This document shows positions 45,601 to 58,800 of a stretch of DNA of 64,000 bases, piece after piece. The DNA is from Siderastrea radians (lineage: Eukaryota > Cnidaria > Anthozoa > Scleractinia > Rhizangiidae). The stretch covers positions 1,474,001-1,538,000 of the forward strand of contig OZ024898.1 of NCBI GenBank assembly GCA_964017195.1, in the 5' to 3' direction. The notes below the pieces were generated by a model. It searched no databases. It had not been told where the DNA came from and saw nothing but the letters and a program-made list of their open reading frames with translations. Both the position numbers and the translations under genes were made by a program. The first letter of the stretch is position 1. Each line of letters starts with the position of its first letter.

Positions 45601-48600
45601 TTTAATGTTTCCGAGAAAATTTTCGAAATTTAAATAGTTCCTGATTCGATGTCAGTCAACTTAGCGCTCCTTTCGGTTGAAGAAAACAATACTTCTGCCC
45701 TTAGGGCTATGAACAAATTACTATGAATTGTATTTTATACTTTCTCAGTCCTTTTTCGCGACTTCATCGCTTTATATGTGTCCCCTTCTTGCAAGTCTAA
45801 TTGTATTGCTGACTACAACTTTCTTTCTGAAACTTTACTTGAAACGTTGAACTGGAGATAAAACATAAGCTTGGATGGAATATCGAAGAAGCGTGAGTAT
45901 TGAAGCATTACCCGATCGACTCTATGCATACATGTAAATAAAACAGTCAGGCGTGATTGGTTGATTTATGCATAATACATTTACGGTCTTTATATTTTAG
46001 TCTGCTCGACCTGGAAGTTCAATGATGTCACCGAAGGAGTCAAGTCGTTGACAGGAATAACCGACATAACGTAAATTGTGGAACAGTTTACCCAAAGAAA
46101 TTTATAGGAAAAATTTTGCAGCTGTATAGAGATGTCGACCCATTTGAAGTTTTAACGTAATTGCGTTTGTTAACTTTTAGTAACCACCTGACAACATTTG
46201 AGTGATTTAGTAATTTCCATTTTTTTCCTGTGGCCTTTACTGATGTCTGTAAATAATTTTTATTACCGGTACTCTCAAGTTTTTCAGAAGTTGATTTTTC
46301 TGTAATCTACTGTAATTATAGAGGAGCAGAGGATTTTTAAGCGTGTCACTCTCTTTGAATAAAGCTACTTTTTTGTTGCTTTCAATTTAGATTTCTCCGG
46401 AAACGGTCCCGGAAACACTAAATAATACGTGTGTATTAGGGTCATTCGCTTTTTTCGCAAAACTGAAAAATGAAAAGTGTCGGCTCAATTTAATTTTTTG
46501 TAACCTCTCAAGAAAATGAAAAACGAATTTCTTGTAATTCATTTTTTAATTTTCATTTTTTTCTGAAGCTTCAAAAAATGGAAAACAAATTCCGTGTGGT
46601 TTATTTTTCAAATTCCATTTTTTCTGGAAAAATGAAAAATGAATTGAGTTTTTGCTTAATTTTTCATTTTTTGTGAAAAAAATGGAAAATGAAAAATAGA
46701 CAGAAATTCATTTTTTCAGAATTTCGTATTTCAGAATTTCGTATTGTCACTCTATACGTGCTTTCAGAATAACGTAATTTACGCATTTCGCGCGAACTTT
46801 TTCGCTAAGTTGAAGAGCGAAATGGCAGAACTCTCTTCGGGTCTGGGAAATTCAGACGAATTTAACACATTATCAAGAGGACATGGTGAGGCCAGAGTGG
46901 ATCGAAAGCTGAAGAAAACTTAAGTCAACACGGAGCGACTGTCAGTTATTTTTTGGGGTAAGTTAACTGATGCGAAATCAACGCTTCTATTCATGAAACA
47001 TGCAGCAGTCAATTGAACGGCATTTTGGTGAAGCTTATATCGTAGGTCTTATTACAAAAGCTGCATGAGAACACACCGGCTAAAGGGTGAAGCGGCTAAA
47101 CATGAAACGTATAAATCTCGTCGGCTTCGTCCACAAGATATCTTGATACGAGATTACATGAAACGAAAGAGTCATGTTTTGGTTTTCACGGCGTACCTCA
47201 TTCTAGGAATATAACAAAGCCTTTTAACAACGCGAACAAAATCTACGTGAACAAAATTATCACGAATTTTCGAGAAGCTTACATCCATTAAATTAACGCG
47301 AGTTTCCGTGGGGTATATGTTTACGTGCATATGTTAAACACGATGACGATCAGTACTTTAACGAATCTAAAGACGTTTTAAAATTAATATTGAACGGCGA
47401 TGTGTCGACTGACTCTGACGGAGAGGTAGATGGCATTTAACTTTGCTGTAAAAAAGTGTAATTTTCATTAACAATGACGTAAATTAAGTGCATAAAATTA
47501 AGGCGAATTTTTGAAATTAGCGTTAATGACATGCATCGTTAATTTCCTGTAATAAAGTACTTCATTACTGTAGTTATCCTTGTCACATTTCAGAACCACA
47601 AATTTACCAATTTCAGTTTGTTTTCACCTGAACTGAGGAGAGAATGAACTGGCTGTTGTTGCAGTGCTTCTGGAAGAAACTGAACTTAAAGACCTTTTAC
47701 CCAATACATTCGAGCTGAGGCTGTTAACCTCGACTATCACAAAGGTACCATCTGAAAACGAGGAGAGATCAAGCCTTTTATCCTTCGAAGGCCATTCGGT
47801 ATCTCCTCGAAACTCCGGCGTGAACCACGTGAATGGAGCTTTTTTCGAGCTGAAATGTGGCAAGGATAACTACTGTTACATGTTTAGCCGCTTCACCCTT
47901 TAGTTTCTGTATAAACAAGACCTACGATAAGCTTCACTACAAATGCCGTTCAATTGACTGCTGCTTGTTTCATGAATAGAAGCGTTGATTTCGCATCCTG
48001 TTTACTTCAGTTTTCTTCAGCTTTCGATCCACTCTGGCCTCACCATGTCCACTTGATAATGTGATAAATTCGTCTGAATTTCCCTTAGACCCGAAGAGAG
48101 TTCAGCCATTTCGCTCTTCAACTTAGCGAAAAAGTGCCAGCAAAATGCACGAATAACGTGATTCCGAAAGCACGTATAGAGTGTCACTTTATTTTTTAGA
48201 AAAGTGAAAAATGAATTTCTGTCTATTTTCATTTTCCATTTTTAAAAACAAAATGAAAAAGCAAGCAAAAACTCAATTCATTTTTCATTTTTCAATTTTC
48301 CAGAAAAAATGAAAACTGGAAAATGAACACACGAAATTTGTTTTCATTTTTTGAAGAGGTTAAAAAATGAAATGAACCAAACACTAAATTCATTTTTCAT
48401 TTTTCGAGTTTCAGAAAAAAGTGAAAATTAAAAAATGAATTACACGAAATTCGTTTTTCATTTTCTTGAGAGATTAAAAAAATGAAATTGAGCGGACACT
48501 TTTCATTTTTCAATTATGTGACAAAATGAATGACCCTAATATACACGCATATGTCCTTTTCTGCAGATATTAAAGAAAATTTTTGAGAGTAGTTCACTTG

Positions 48601-51600
48601 TTGCCTTTTTAGAGAAAAGTCGACACTACCTTTCAGTTAGGAAAACTTTGAGTTATCATTGCTTTTTAAGTGTCTAGATACCCGGCAGCCGAGTACGGAT
48701 ATTTCAAGACCAAATGCTCGGCAGTCCCAAATTTTCGAAGGATTAGTGAACGATTTCCACGGACAGGCTCATTCTAACGTTCTGAAAGTATTCGATATTT
48801 GTTCAGAATTTGCTAAGTGATTCAGAAAACTATTTTGGTTTTAGAGTTGACGAGTTTTCCGAGCTTGTTCATACTAGAAACCGCGATGTTTGCGACAGTT
48901 AAAAAAATCATTTGTGGCTTATACCCGCCAGTTAAAACAGTTAAAAACGTGCAGAAAATGAACGGAATTTCTCATTTACAATACTGTTAACATCCTGGGG
49001 GTATTCGAAGTTTGTTTGGAATTACTAAGCGATTCAAACTACCAATTTGGTTTTGCAGTTGGCGAATTTTCTGAACTTTTACATACTAGAAAATCGCCAT
49101 GTTCGCGACACTTCATTATTTTGGCCAGTCAGAAACACGCAGAATTTGATGGAATTTCTGATTCAAGTGGCCTGGGAGTATTCGAAGTTTGTTTAGGATT
49201 ACCAAACGATTAAAAAGGCCAATTTGGTTTTGTAGTTGGTGAATTTTCCGAGCTTGACTAGTTATTAATTCAAATAGCTACAATCTTGGACATTTTGAAT
49301 GGAACACTTTAAAAGACCACCCCCCACCCCCCCCCCCCCCCGCCAAGTCAAAGATGGAGTTGCCTTTGCGCGACTTCATTATTCATTGATTTTGGGGGGT
49401 AGGGGGGTTTCTGTTCCATTTAGTTCCGTCCAAGCATGAGCTATAGGAAACATGGCTTTTGAGTTCTCACCGAACGTTGTTTCAAGCAAACAGCGATGAA
49501 ATATGTCGACGATTCAATAAAACTACCACCTTACCGTCAGTTCTGCTTTCCTGTGTCTTCGATTTCTACATCACCTTCTGCAAATATCCCTCTGTTATTT
49601 ACAGAAGGTGATGCAGAAATGTGGCCCCAAAAAACCATGATAGTTTCGAATCACTTACCACTGCCATACAAAGTTAGGAAGCCCTTAATAATGGGGTTTG
49701 ACTCTATCTCAAACCCGGATCATTCTCCAAAAACAGAGTTCCTTAATTGTTTTTCAAGCATGACCTGCAGCCGGGTGCAGTTTTAAAAAGAGCTAAATGA
49801 AATTTATCCAGATTAGTGTTGAAAGGGCCTAATTTCTTTTCAACAGAAACATCTGAGAGTGTCACAACACTTAATGACCAGTAGCAGCATTTTCATCGAT
49901 GGGTTCAATGCCACTGCATGTATGTTACTGGGGTACTCATCAGAAAAGGGGCAGTTGACACGCTTTTCAGTATAGGGTGCATATTGAGAAGAGGGCACTT
50001 ATAACAAGCACTAATGTTCAAAGGGGAAAGCCTATTATTAAAGGGGTGCTTATCAATTGGTAGGAGCTGCTAATTTGAATCATTATGATTGGCACATTAT
50101 TATTTTAGTCTACAATAGAATTATCATCAAACCCCATTTCAATTACTGTATAAATTATCCAGCACTTTTAAGAGTTAAAACTCTGGCTTGTTAGCATGGA
50201 GCAACAATAACAATGTTTATCTGCACAAGTTAGCTAAGTATGTATATAAAAATAAACATAAATAAAAATATATATTTCTTTGTATTGGATAACACAGTTA
50301 CTCAGGAAAGTCCAACTTTCTTGGATTATCAACTCAAAATTAAATAGCATGACGTATATAATAAATCTCAACTGGTTAGAAGGTGTCTGTTTATGCTTCA
50401 TTCTGCCTATTTTCTTTTTTTTTTAAATATGTTAACATTTTACTTGTTAAGCTCACTATAATTAACAGCTCATAACAGGATGGAAATCATATAGTTTTTA
50501 ACTGTCTTCTTGGCATATGAGATGTGATGAGACAATGACTCTCATCTTTGATATACTACATAAAGCTAGAACTGTCATTAGTGGCTTTTATGGCCAACAA
50601 CTACAGTGAAAATGGCCAGCTACAGTTATTTAGAGTTTGAAAGTGGCTAGCCTGAGAAAACAACTGACGTCTCGCAAGGTCGCCACTTGAGCCCTCGCAA
50701 AACGACATCTGAGTAACAAGCGCAGAAATTCCATACTGATGACGTGCACTACCCAGATCTAGGTAGTGCTTCTGATTGGTTGAAACGAAATTCCCTTGTG
50801 TTTCAACCAATCAGAAGCACTACCTAGATCTGGGTAATGACGTGTCGTCAGTATGGAATTTCTGCGCTCGTTACTCAGGTGTCGTTTTGCGAGGGCTCAA
50901 GTGGCGACCTCGTGAAATGTCAGATGTTTTCTCAGGTTAGAAAGTGGCCAAAACACAGAAGACAAGAAAATTTCCTCAATTTATGGCTCACTACCTTCCC
51001 TGAGAAGTCGGCCTGACAAAGCTTTGCTGGCGTTTCTTGTAGATTAGAGCATTGGTTTATACAATACTACAGCTAAATTTTTTATGAAGTCGCATGCTTA
51101 TGAGTTGTCACATGATGTCCTCAGATGAGGTACCTTCTTTTCTGTACTAAATGAAGCAACAATAACATGATCTAGGATGACATATCTGTCTTGCTACAGA
51201 CAAACTATCAGATTAAACAACAACAATGACAGCAGGATTCATTTGCAGGGGCAGATCCAAGATTTTAGGAAAGGGGTTTGTCAGTTGCACTAGTCCCTTT
51301 GGGGGGTCAAAATTCCAGAGTGCAATATGGTTTGTCAAATAAGGCATTAACAGTGCATTTCTGGCATTTTCGACTTGCCAAAGGGGGGGGAGGGTGCACC
51401 CCCCTCAGCCCTCCTCCTGGAACTGCCCCTGATTTGGGATCATCCAGTGGTGGATCCAGAAGAGGAGCCTGGAGGCCTCACTACCCTGTCCACTTATTTT
51501 TTCTGCTGTGCCCCCCCCCAACATTCTGGACCCACCTCTATGATCGTTATAGATGTGCCCCCCAGCAGCAAGAGGTATAGGTTTTAGCTACTTTTGCTTC

Positions 51601-54600
51601 ACATTGACTACAAGATGCACAACCAAAAGACACTAAACTTTGCTTTCCTAACTTTTAACTTTGTCCCGGACAGATCATGTGTTACTTGGAATTGCCTTCT
51701 TTTTGCCCCAAAGCCATTTTGCTACCTGACTTTTTTTGCTCCTCATTTATACTAGTAATTGCTTTGCTCCAAACATGGTCAGGGCAAATGTGTTCAACAG
51801 GAGTGAAAACTAATGGTGCCAAAACAACAAGATATAGTTTCTAGAATAAGAACGGCATATGATGCTTGACAGTGGGTTCTTGACCAAGAGTAACACAGCA
51901 ACAGTTCGCAGGAGTTGTACTGCCGTAGTACTTGTGGTAGATCTCATTTCTCATTTTCTGCACCTGCTCCTTTGTAAGTCCTTGTGTACGTGTAGGGCCA
52001 ATAACAAGTCTGTTCCATATCCATCCAAAGAAATAAAGAGGGCTTGCATGTCCACGCCGACTAAACACATTGCTGATGTAACGATGAATAAACTCATCTA
52101 ACGTATTCCTTTCACATGCTTCCACGATCATCTTCTTCGATGCGCCGATGGAATTGAATGTATGTATCGTGTCACCCAGTTCGAGATTTCCCACGTCTTT
52201 CCAAATGAGCTGAAAAACGCCAAATAAGATCTGTTCTGCTGTACAGGGCGACGCGAAATCACCCCATGAGATATCCCCATAGTAAAAACGCATATTGTCG
52301 AAGCCATAATCTCGCGCTACAGTTCCAGCTATAGATGGCAAAATATCGTCTTTGCACAACTTGAACAACTCGTGTATTGATGATCCCTGTGGGAGACAGT
52401 TTGACTTGTGTTTGTCCCAGTGTTCCTTTTGACAGTTTTTTGAACAGTAGAATGCGTGCTGGCATCCGGAACATTTCTTCATGTTCCCTTCCTTTTCGCA
52501 GTTAAAGCATCTGGACATTTTCACACCCTGCGAAAATTTATAAAACCTGATGTAAAAGTGTAATATTCTATCACCTTCCTCTTGTATGTAACTTCTTGTT
52601 CTCGCTGTCAAAATACGGGTTATGCAGCTTATTGCACGCGTGAAAAATGTAGCCAATCGGCGACTCGCTTTTAAAAATGACGACTCAAAATCCAGCCAAT
52701 CAGTGATTAACTCACGACATTTGCCAGAAACCGTCGCATTTCCGGTGCATGTCTTTGCAACGAATTATTATTTTGAGAAATATGTTGGAACAAATGTCAC
52801 TGTTTATACACGCAGATGTTGCTAACCAAAAGCCAGTCGGAGTACGAAAGGAAATACCTATCTTTTTTCTAAGAGATGGAGACCATAGCTGGTATTGAGT
52901 GTCACCAGAAACTCATAAGTCCTTATGAGTTTCTGGTGTCACGCAACAGTTTTCCCAGTGGAAATCGATTACGAAAAGAAACGCTGATGCGCGGCGATAA
53001 GATGTAGAACTGTAAGGTAGAGAATAATCAAAAAGTCAATTATTGGGCGTCTCGCAACGGTGTTTCTGTTTAAGTGAAATGCGTTACATCACGGATCAAA
53101 TGTAAACGCTTGGTTATGAAATCTATATGTATACACCTTTATACGCCCCGCAGACAGGTAAAAATACACAGACGGGTAAAAAATCGTTTTCTGCGATATT
53201 ACTGGCAGGAGGAGAACAAAGATGGGTTCCTCGGAAATTAGAGGCTTCTACTGCTTTAGTTGTTTGTTTCCCCGTGCGAAAAAATCCAAATCTCAGTTTC
53301 GAAATTTGGATGCCTAGTCCTCGCCAAGTCCACCCTCCGATGTCCGCTCCGATTCCTATATTTCTTTGGTCCCAGATTCCCCTCTCTTTCTCTCTTGAAG
53401 AGCTTCACACGTGTGTCGTTCACTCCTTCTTGGTAAAACATAACATAAACAGCTGTAAAATGTCGTTTTGTTTTGGTTGTCGCAAGAATGGCGAAGTGCA
53501 GAAATGTTCCGGCTGTCGGCAAGCATTCTACTGCTCTAAAGCCTGTCAGAGAAAGCACTGGAAGAAACACAAGCCAAACTGTGGGATATTATCGATGTCA
53601 TCTTTGCACAATTTGGTCGATGCATGTCGCATGAATTCTTCGCCTATTCCTTCCGTGAGGTGTGATTATGGCTTCGATAACATGTGTCTTTTCCATTCAG
53701 ATGTGCCTTCAGCGGAAATAATATTACTTGGTGTTTATCAGATGATAGTCCGAGAAATTTACAACCAAGAATTGGACAACACTGATTGCGTGTTGAGTTC
53801 CATTGGAGTGTCGAAACGGGTGATTCTTGATGCGTACGAAGCGAATGCATTGGATCAAGTTATTCAACGTTTTATCAGAAACGTGATTGATCGACATGGC
53901 GATCGAAGTCCACGCTGTTGTTTTGAGTGGCTGCAGAACAAACTAATTGTTGGCCCAACACGGTTGTTATTAAGTGAGGAAGTCGCGCTTACACTACGGC
54001 AGCAAGTAGACATGAGGAGTGAAATCTATCGAAACTACTACGGGTAGAAACTTGAGTTTATGAACTTTAACACAAATTGTAGTGTTTCGCCGTTGATGTT
54101 GATATTGTGGTTGTGGAACATGAAAGTTCTATCATTGTACATGTATCCAAAGTTTTCGCTTGTGCGGAATATTTTCAGTTTAATTTCGTTGTTGTTGCAG
54201 TTGAACATTTTAATGTTCAAAAATTTTGAACTTTGACTGGTTTTACACAACTTCGACTGAAATAGTTCATGTTAGACCTTGTGTCTTATTTTCGTGGACA
54301 AAGTTGCCCCTCCAGGTAGAACAGTATGTGGAAAATACAGGCTTGTTGTACTGAGATTCGTATAAATTGTTGTTGTTATTGTTAAACAAATAACTCAAAG
54401 TTATTAAAAAAGTTCCGTATTTTTTACGTTTTCATTGTGCTCTTAAAAACTTCATTGCCTGATGAGTGAATTCAACATGAAATTTGGCAAGTAATTTCAA
54501 GACCTCCCATCTCACGATTCACAAGGCAACAAGTGTGACGAGTGGGAGAGGAGGGAGGGATAGCTGCACTGATCACACCTTCATGGGAGGGGATTCGGGA

Positions 54601-55816
54601 ATGCAGGAAAAAGAGGATGGGAAGTGTACAGGGAGTGGAAAATAGAGGGTTGAAAGTGGGAGAAATAGGGAAAAAATACACAACATTTCATAATGTTTTG
54701 CAATCTAAAAAGTGCAAAGAGGTTGGAACAAAAAAGGGGTTGGAACTAGGATTAAAGGGAAGTGGAAAGTTTAGACGCTTTCACTGCCCCCCCCCCCCCC
54801 ACCACCACTCCCTCCCCACAGCTTCCTGTGTCATCTATTAGCCAAATTGATAATGCCCTCCACCTCAGCTTTTGTATTGCCCATTTTCTTCTTGCTGGAA
54901 TATCCCATGACTGGTGAATCTTCTTTCTGGAGAAATGAAATTTAGGATGGCTCAGTGAGGACAGCCTTCCACCCTTACCCTTCTTTAACCCTTAAAGCCC
55001 CAACATCAAAATGCTTATAAAATGCACTGCTCTCATGTATTTTCAATGGGACAACTTTGGAGAATTTGTTTAAAATCCAGACATTTAATGTTTGATCAGT
55101 TACTTCATTCTCAATACCTTTAGCTTTGATCATGTTGCATCACTGTTAGGAGAAGCTAGGTGCTGTTCACTGTTAGGGCTTTAAGGGGTAATTATTTTTT
55201 GACACTAAATGTACCTTTTGACTCTTTGACTTCCTTGCTCAGTTGACTCAGGCGGAGCAAATCTTCCTAGACAAGCTGACGTGTTTCCAGATAAGCTGCA
55301 TTTTGGAAGGATATTTTACAACCAAGCTACCATGTCTTCAAAAGGAATTACTCAGGTACAAATTTTCATGTAACTGTAACACTTGCATTATTATTAGGTC
55401 CCTGGGTAATACTAATAAAATTGATCTTCACAGTTGTTAAGCAATAATTTTTTTAAAAGCGATTGCTAATAGAGCGTAAAAAATGAGGCTTCTCTGTGAT
55501 GTAAAGTTATAACCTTTCTGCCTCTGGTGGAATCCTTTTCCACTCAACAAAGAAACTACACCTGGGAGTTGGTTAGTCAATTGTGAGTTCAGCTGTTAAA
55601 CCATGAAATGATGAATATTTGACAATGTTCATGAAATAAATCATCTGTTGAACTGCAGGTGATAGAATTTAAGAAAGATACAAAGTTGTTGTTAAGGAGC
55701 AAATCACATACCTACCTACCTACCTACCTACCTACCTACCTACCTACCTACCTACCTACCTACCTACCTACCTACCTACCTACCTACCTACCTACCTACC
55801 TACCTACCTACATACA

Positions 55817-55850
<34 letters not shown>

Positions 55851-58800
55851 CATACATACATACATACATTGATGTAGAAATTCATTTAAGAGATATTGTG
55901 TTAGAGTTCTCTTGAAACATGCAGTTGTTACCCCGCCGTCAGGAAGGGGTCTAGTAATACCCATTATTTTTCCGTGGTTTTTTTTTTTTTTTTTTGGTGG
56001 TCACTTGCCCCAGACCTCCGGTTTTCGCTCGGCCAAACAAATACTCGTCCTGTCTTCCGCTACACAGGCAAGGGCTTTTATCTTGAGTGACCGTAACATA
56101 TTTTACACCCCCGGGGGGGGAGGGGGGAAGAACAACAGCGGGGTCTAATGCCCGTGGGGCTTTTCTTGTTTCACATAGCTTCAGTCTTGAGTTCATATTG
56201 TTCCAGATGGAAACACCTCTGTAGTAAAAAGTTTTCTGTCCAGTTACGGTTTTAAATAAGGGAATGTTCAGCTGTTGAAAATTCCGAGTTATGCGCCGAG
56301 ATACGTGGCCTCTTGTGATGAACTGAGATGTTAAACATTTGGGCGCGTGACCCGTCATACATTTGAATGTTAAAATAGCATCACGATAATACAGGTTTGT
56401 TTTTACAGGGAGCCAGTGCAAATTCCTTAATACAGGAGTAATGTGTTCATATTTCTTAACATTGCATATGATACGGGCGGCAAAATGCTGAACGTATTGT
56501 AACTTGATGTCTACTAAGTAACTCTTCTAATCGCATTACTAACTCTTCTTTAGAGGGTCCAAACAATAATGATGATGATGATGATGATAATAAATTATAA
56601 TGATAATAATAACAGGGAGCCCAAGAATATTACTACTGATTATCTGCCTTGTATTGACCTTCAGATAGCAGTTGTGCTTGGGTCATGTACAGCTGGCGGA
56701 GCTTATGTTCCAGCTATGGCTGATGAGAGCATTATTGTCAAACAGCAGGGAACAATCTTCCTCGGTGGACCACCTTTAGTAAGAATTTAAATACATACCG
56801 TAATTATATAAATGCATACTTTGTCTTTCCAGGGGGGGGGGGACACTCCCTATAGTGGGCTATGTGGGGAGGGTCCTTCCAAAGTGGTGCCTCTTTTTGC
56901 ACTTGCAGTGTATGAAAAGGTGGGAAATTTATTGTTTTAGTATTTCAAAGGGTACCTGAAATAAACCTTAAATTGAAAGAAATAGCTGCTACATCTAGCT
57001 AAAATTTTGGAAGAAATCACAACTCAAAAATATACTTAAGCTTGGAGCCTTGAGTGACTAAAACTTGCTAAGATCTTCTGTTTTTGGCTTACTTTCAAGG
57101 TATAAAAAGGTGCAATTTTGTTGCAAGTGTATAATGATACAATGATACACTGATGATACGATTTGATCAGTAAAAAGATTAGACTAAAGAGTAAGGGGTT
57201 CAGCCTCAACGTGGGCCCTCCGCGTTTGAAACTTTATCAAGCGCCCCCCCCCCACCCACCCCTGGCTTGTCTTCTTTTTGCCCCTTGTCATTAATTTACA
57301 TACTTAGCTAGATTTACTAATCGAATAACAATTTAAGGATAGCTCGAAAAACATCTTGTTTGCCTGTGTCAAGTGAGTTGGTTTTCGGGAAGCTATCATC
57401 AAATTAATACCAAATAATTATATGTGACCACAAGTTTACATGCAGCACTGTATGTTAAGTGCAGTAGTCTGTGTGGAAAGCAGTGCTTGTAAAACAGACT
57501 GTGATAAAACATTTTCATTAGTCGCCGGTGTTACATGCCTGATTTTTTATCAAAGTTATCGGTTTGAACCTTCTTCCATTTTTTTTTCTTTTTTTTTCCT
57601 TTTTTTTTTGTTAAGTTTTAAATGAACTATTTCTTAATTAACTTAAATGACCTCATTGTACTGGTTTTGAAGACTCAAAAGAATTATCAGTTAGGGTCAA
57701 ACTGTTGCAGAAAATCTCCATGACTACCTAAGTTCATGATTTGAGAGGGGCAATCACTTTCATACCACTAAATTCTAGCAAAATTTGGCCAATTTGTAGA
57801 AACTTTTTTCCAATCAATAAACGACTTCCTTTTCTGCAACATCAAATTTTTGCTTTCTTTTGAATGGGAAAACCATCAAATCTGATACTGCAATAATTTT
57901 TTGTTATTGACTATGTACATATAGTCTTATTTTTGCTGGTGTATTGTTAGTCTGTCGTTGCTGAGTACAATCCATTCACTAAATATTATTGTTATTTAAA
58001 AATCAGTGACTTCCTTTCTCTCTGCATTAGGTGAAAGCCGCTACTGGTGAAGAAGTGTCAGCTGAGGAGCTTGGTGGTGCTGATTTACATTGCAAGTGAG
58101 ACATCATGATCACTCATCGTTAATCTTATAGAGCGGTCTTCAGTTGAGCTGCGAAAGTACTTCATGTTTGTTTGATTTTGCTTTACTTCGTTCTCTGATT
58201 GGTTAAAAAAGCTTGCATCACTTTCTCAACCAATCACGCTCGGCGGCACGTATTTGCTTCGAGTTCTGATTGGCTTGTTGTGTTGTTTGCGTGTGTTGTG
58301 ATTGGCTAGAGGAATTGCTTTGGTTTTGGTTCTACGACACTCAACTTTAACCCGCTCTAGAATTAGAAAATTTTTTTTGTGGAGATGTCTGCAGTGCAAG
58401 AAATGATATTCCATACACGCTTTTAACCATTTTTAGTTTAATTTCAAGTCTTAAGTTTTTTGTTCGTTTGGATTTCATTTAATTATTTAACTACCATTTT
58501 ACACTTTTTTCTACTTCAGTAACACAAGATAACTCGTCCTAGCAATAAATGTGCCATTTCATAGTTTTGTGTACGGCGGATTATTCTATAGGTATACAAA
58601 GTCTGATATTACTAAAAGTGCCAAGTCAAAACAATTGACTGGTCGCTGACCAGTAAGTTACCCATATTTTTCATGTTATTTTTTAGCATCCTACATGGCC
58701 TGCTAAATGGGATTATATTCAATGTGGTCACGTTTTTTCTAATATATTATTATCATTCTCTTTAGGACGTCTGGAGTAACAGATTATTATGGTGTGGATG

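Noticed and set aside
47624..47903. Overlapping 79-codon frames on both strands
   Set aside because: Within the loop of a foldback element, mirror frames typical of chance; no domain.
49496..49786. 96-codon plus-strand frame
   Set aside because: No recognisable domain or splice context; contains a local hairpin.
53127..53459. N-terminal extension of the plus-strand MYND gene
   Set aside because: The leader has no homologue in the paralogues, which start directly before the finger as at 53460.
55659..55877. Tyr/Leu/Pro-repeat frame
   Set aside because: Translation of the (CCTA)n/(CATA)n microsatellite.
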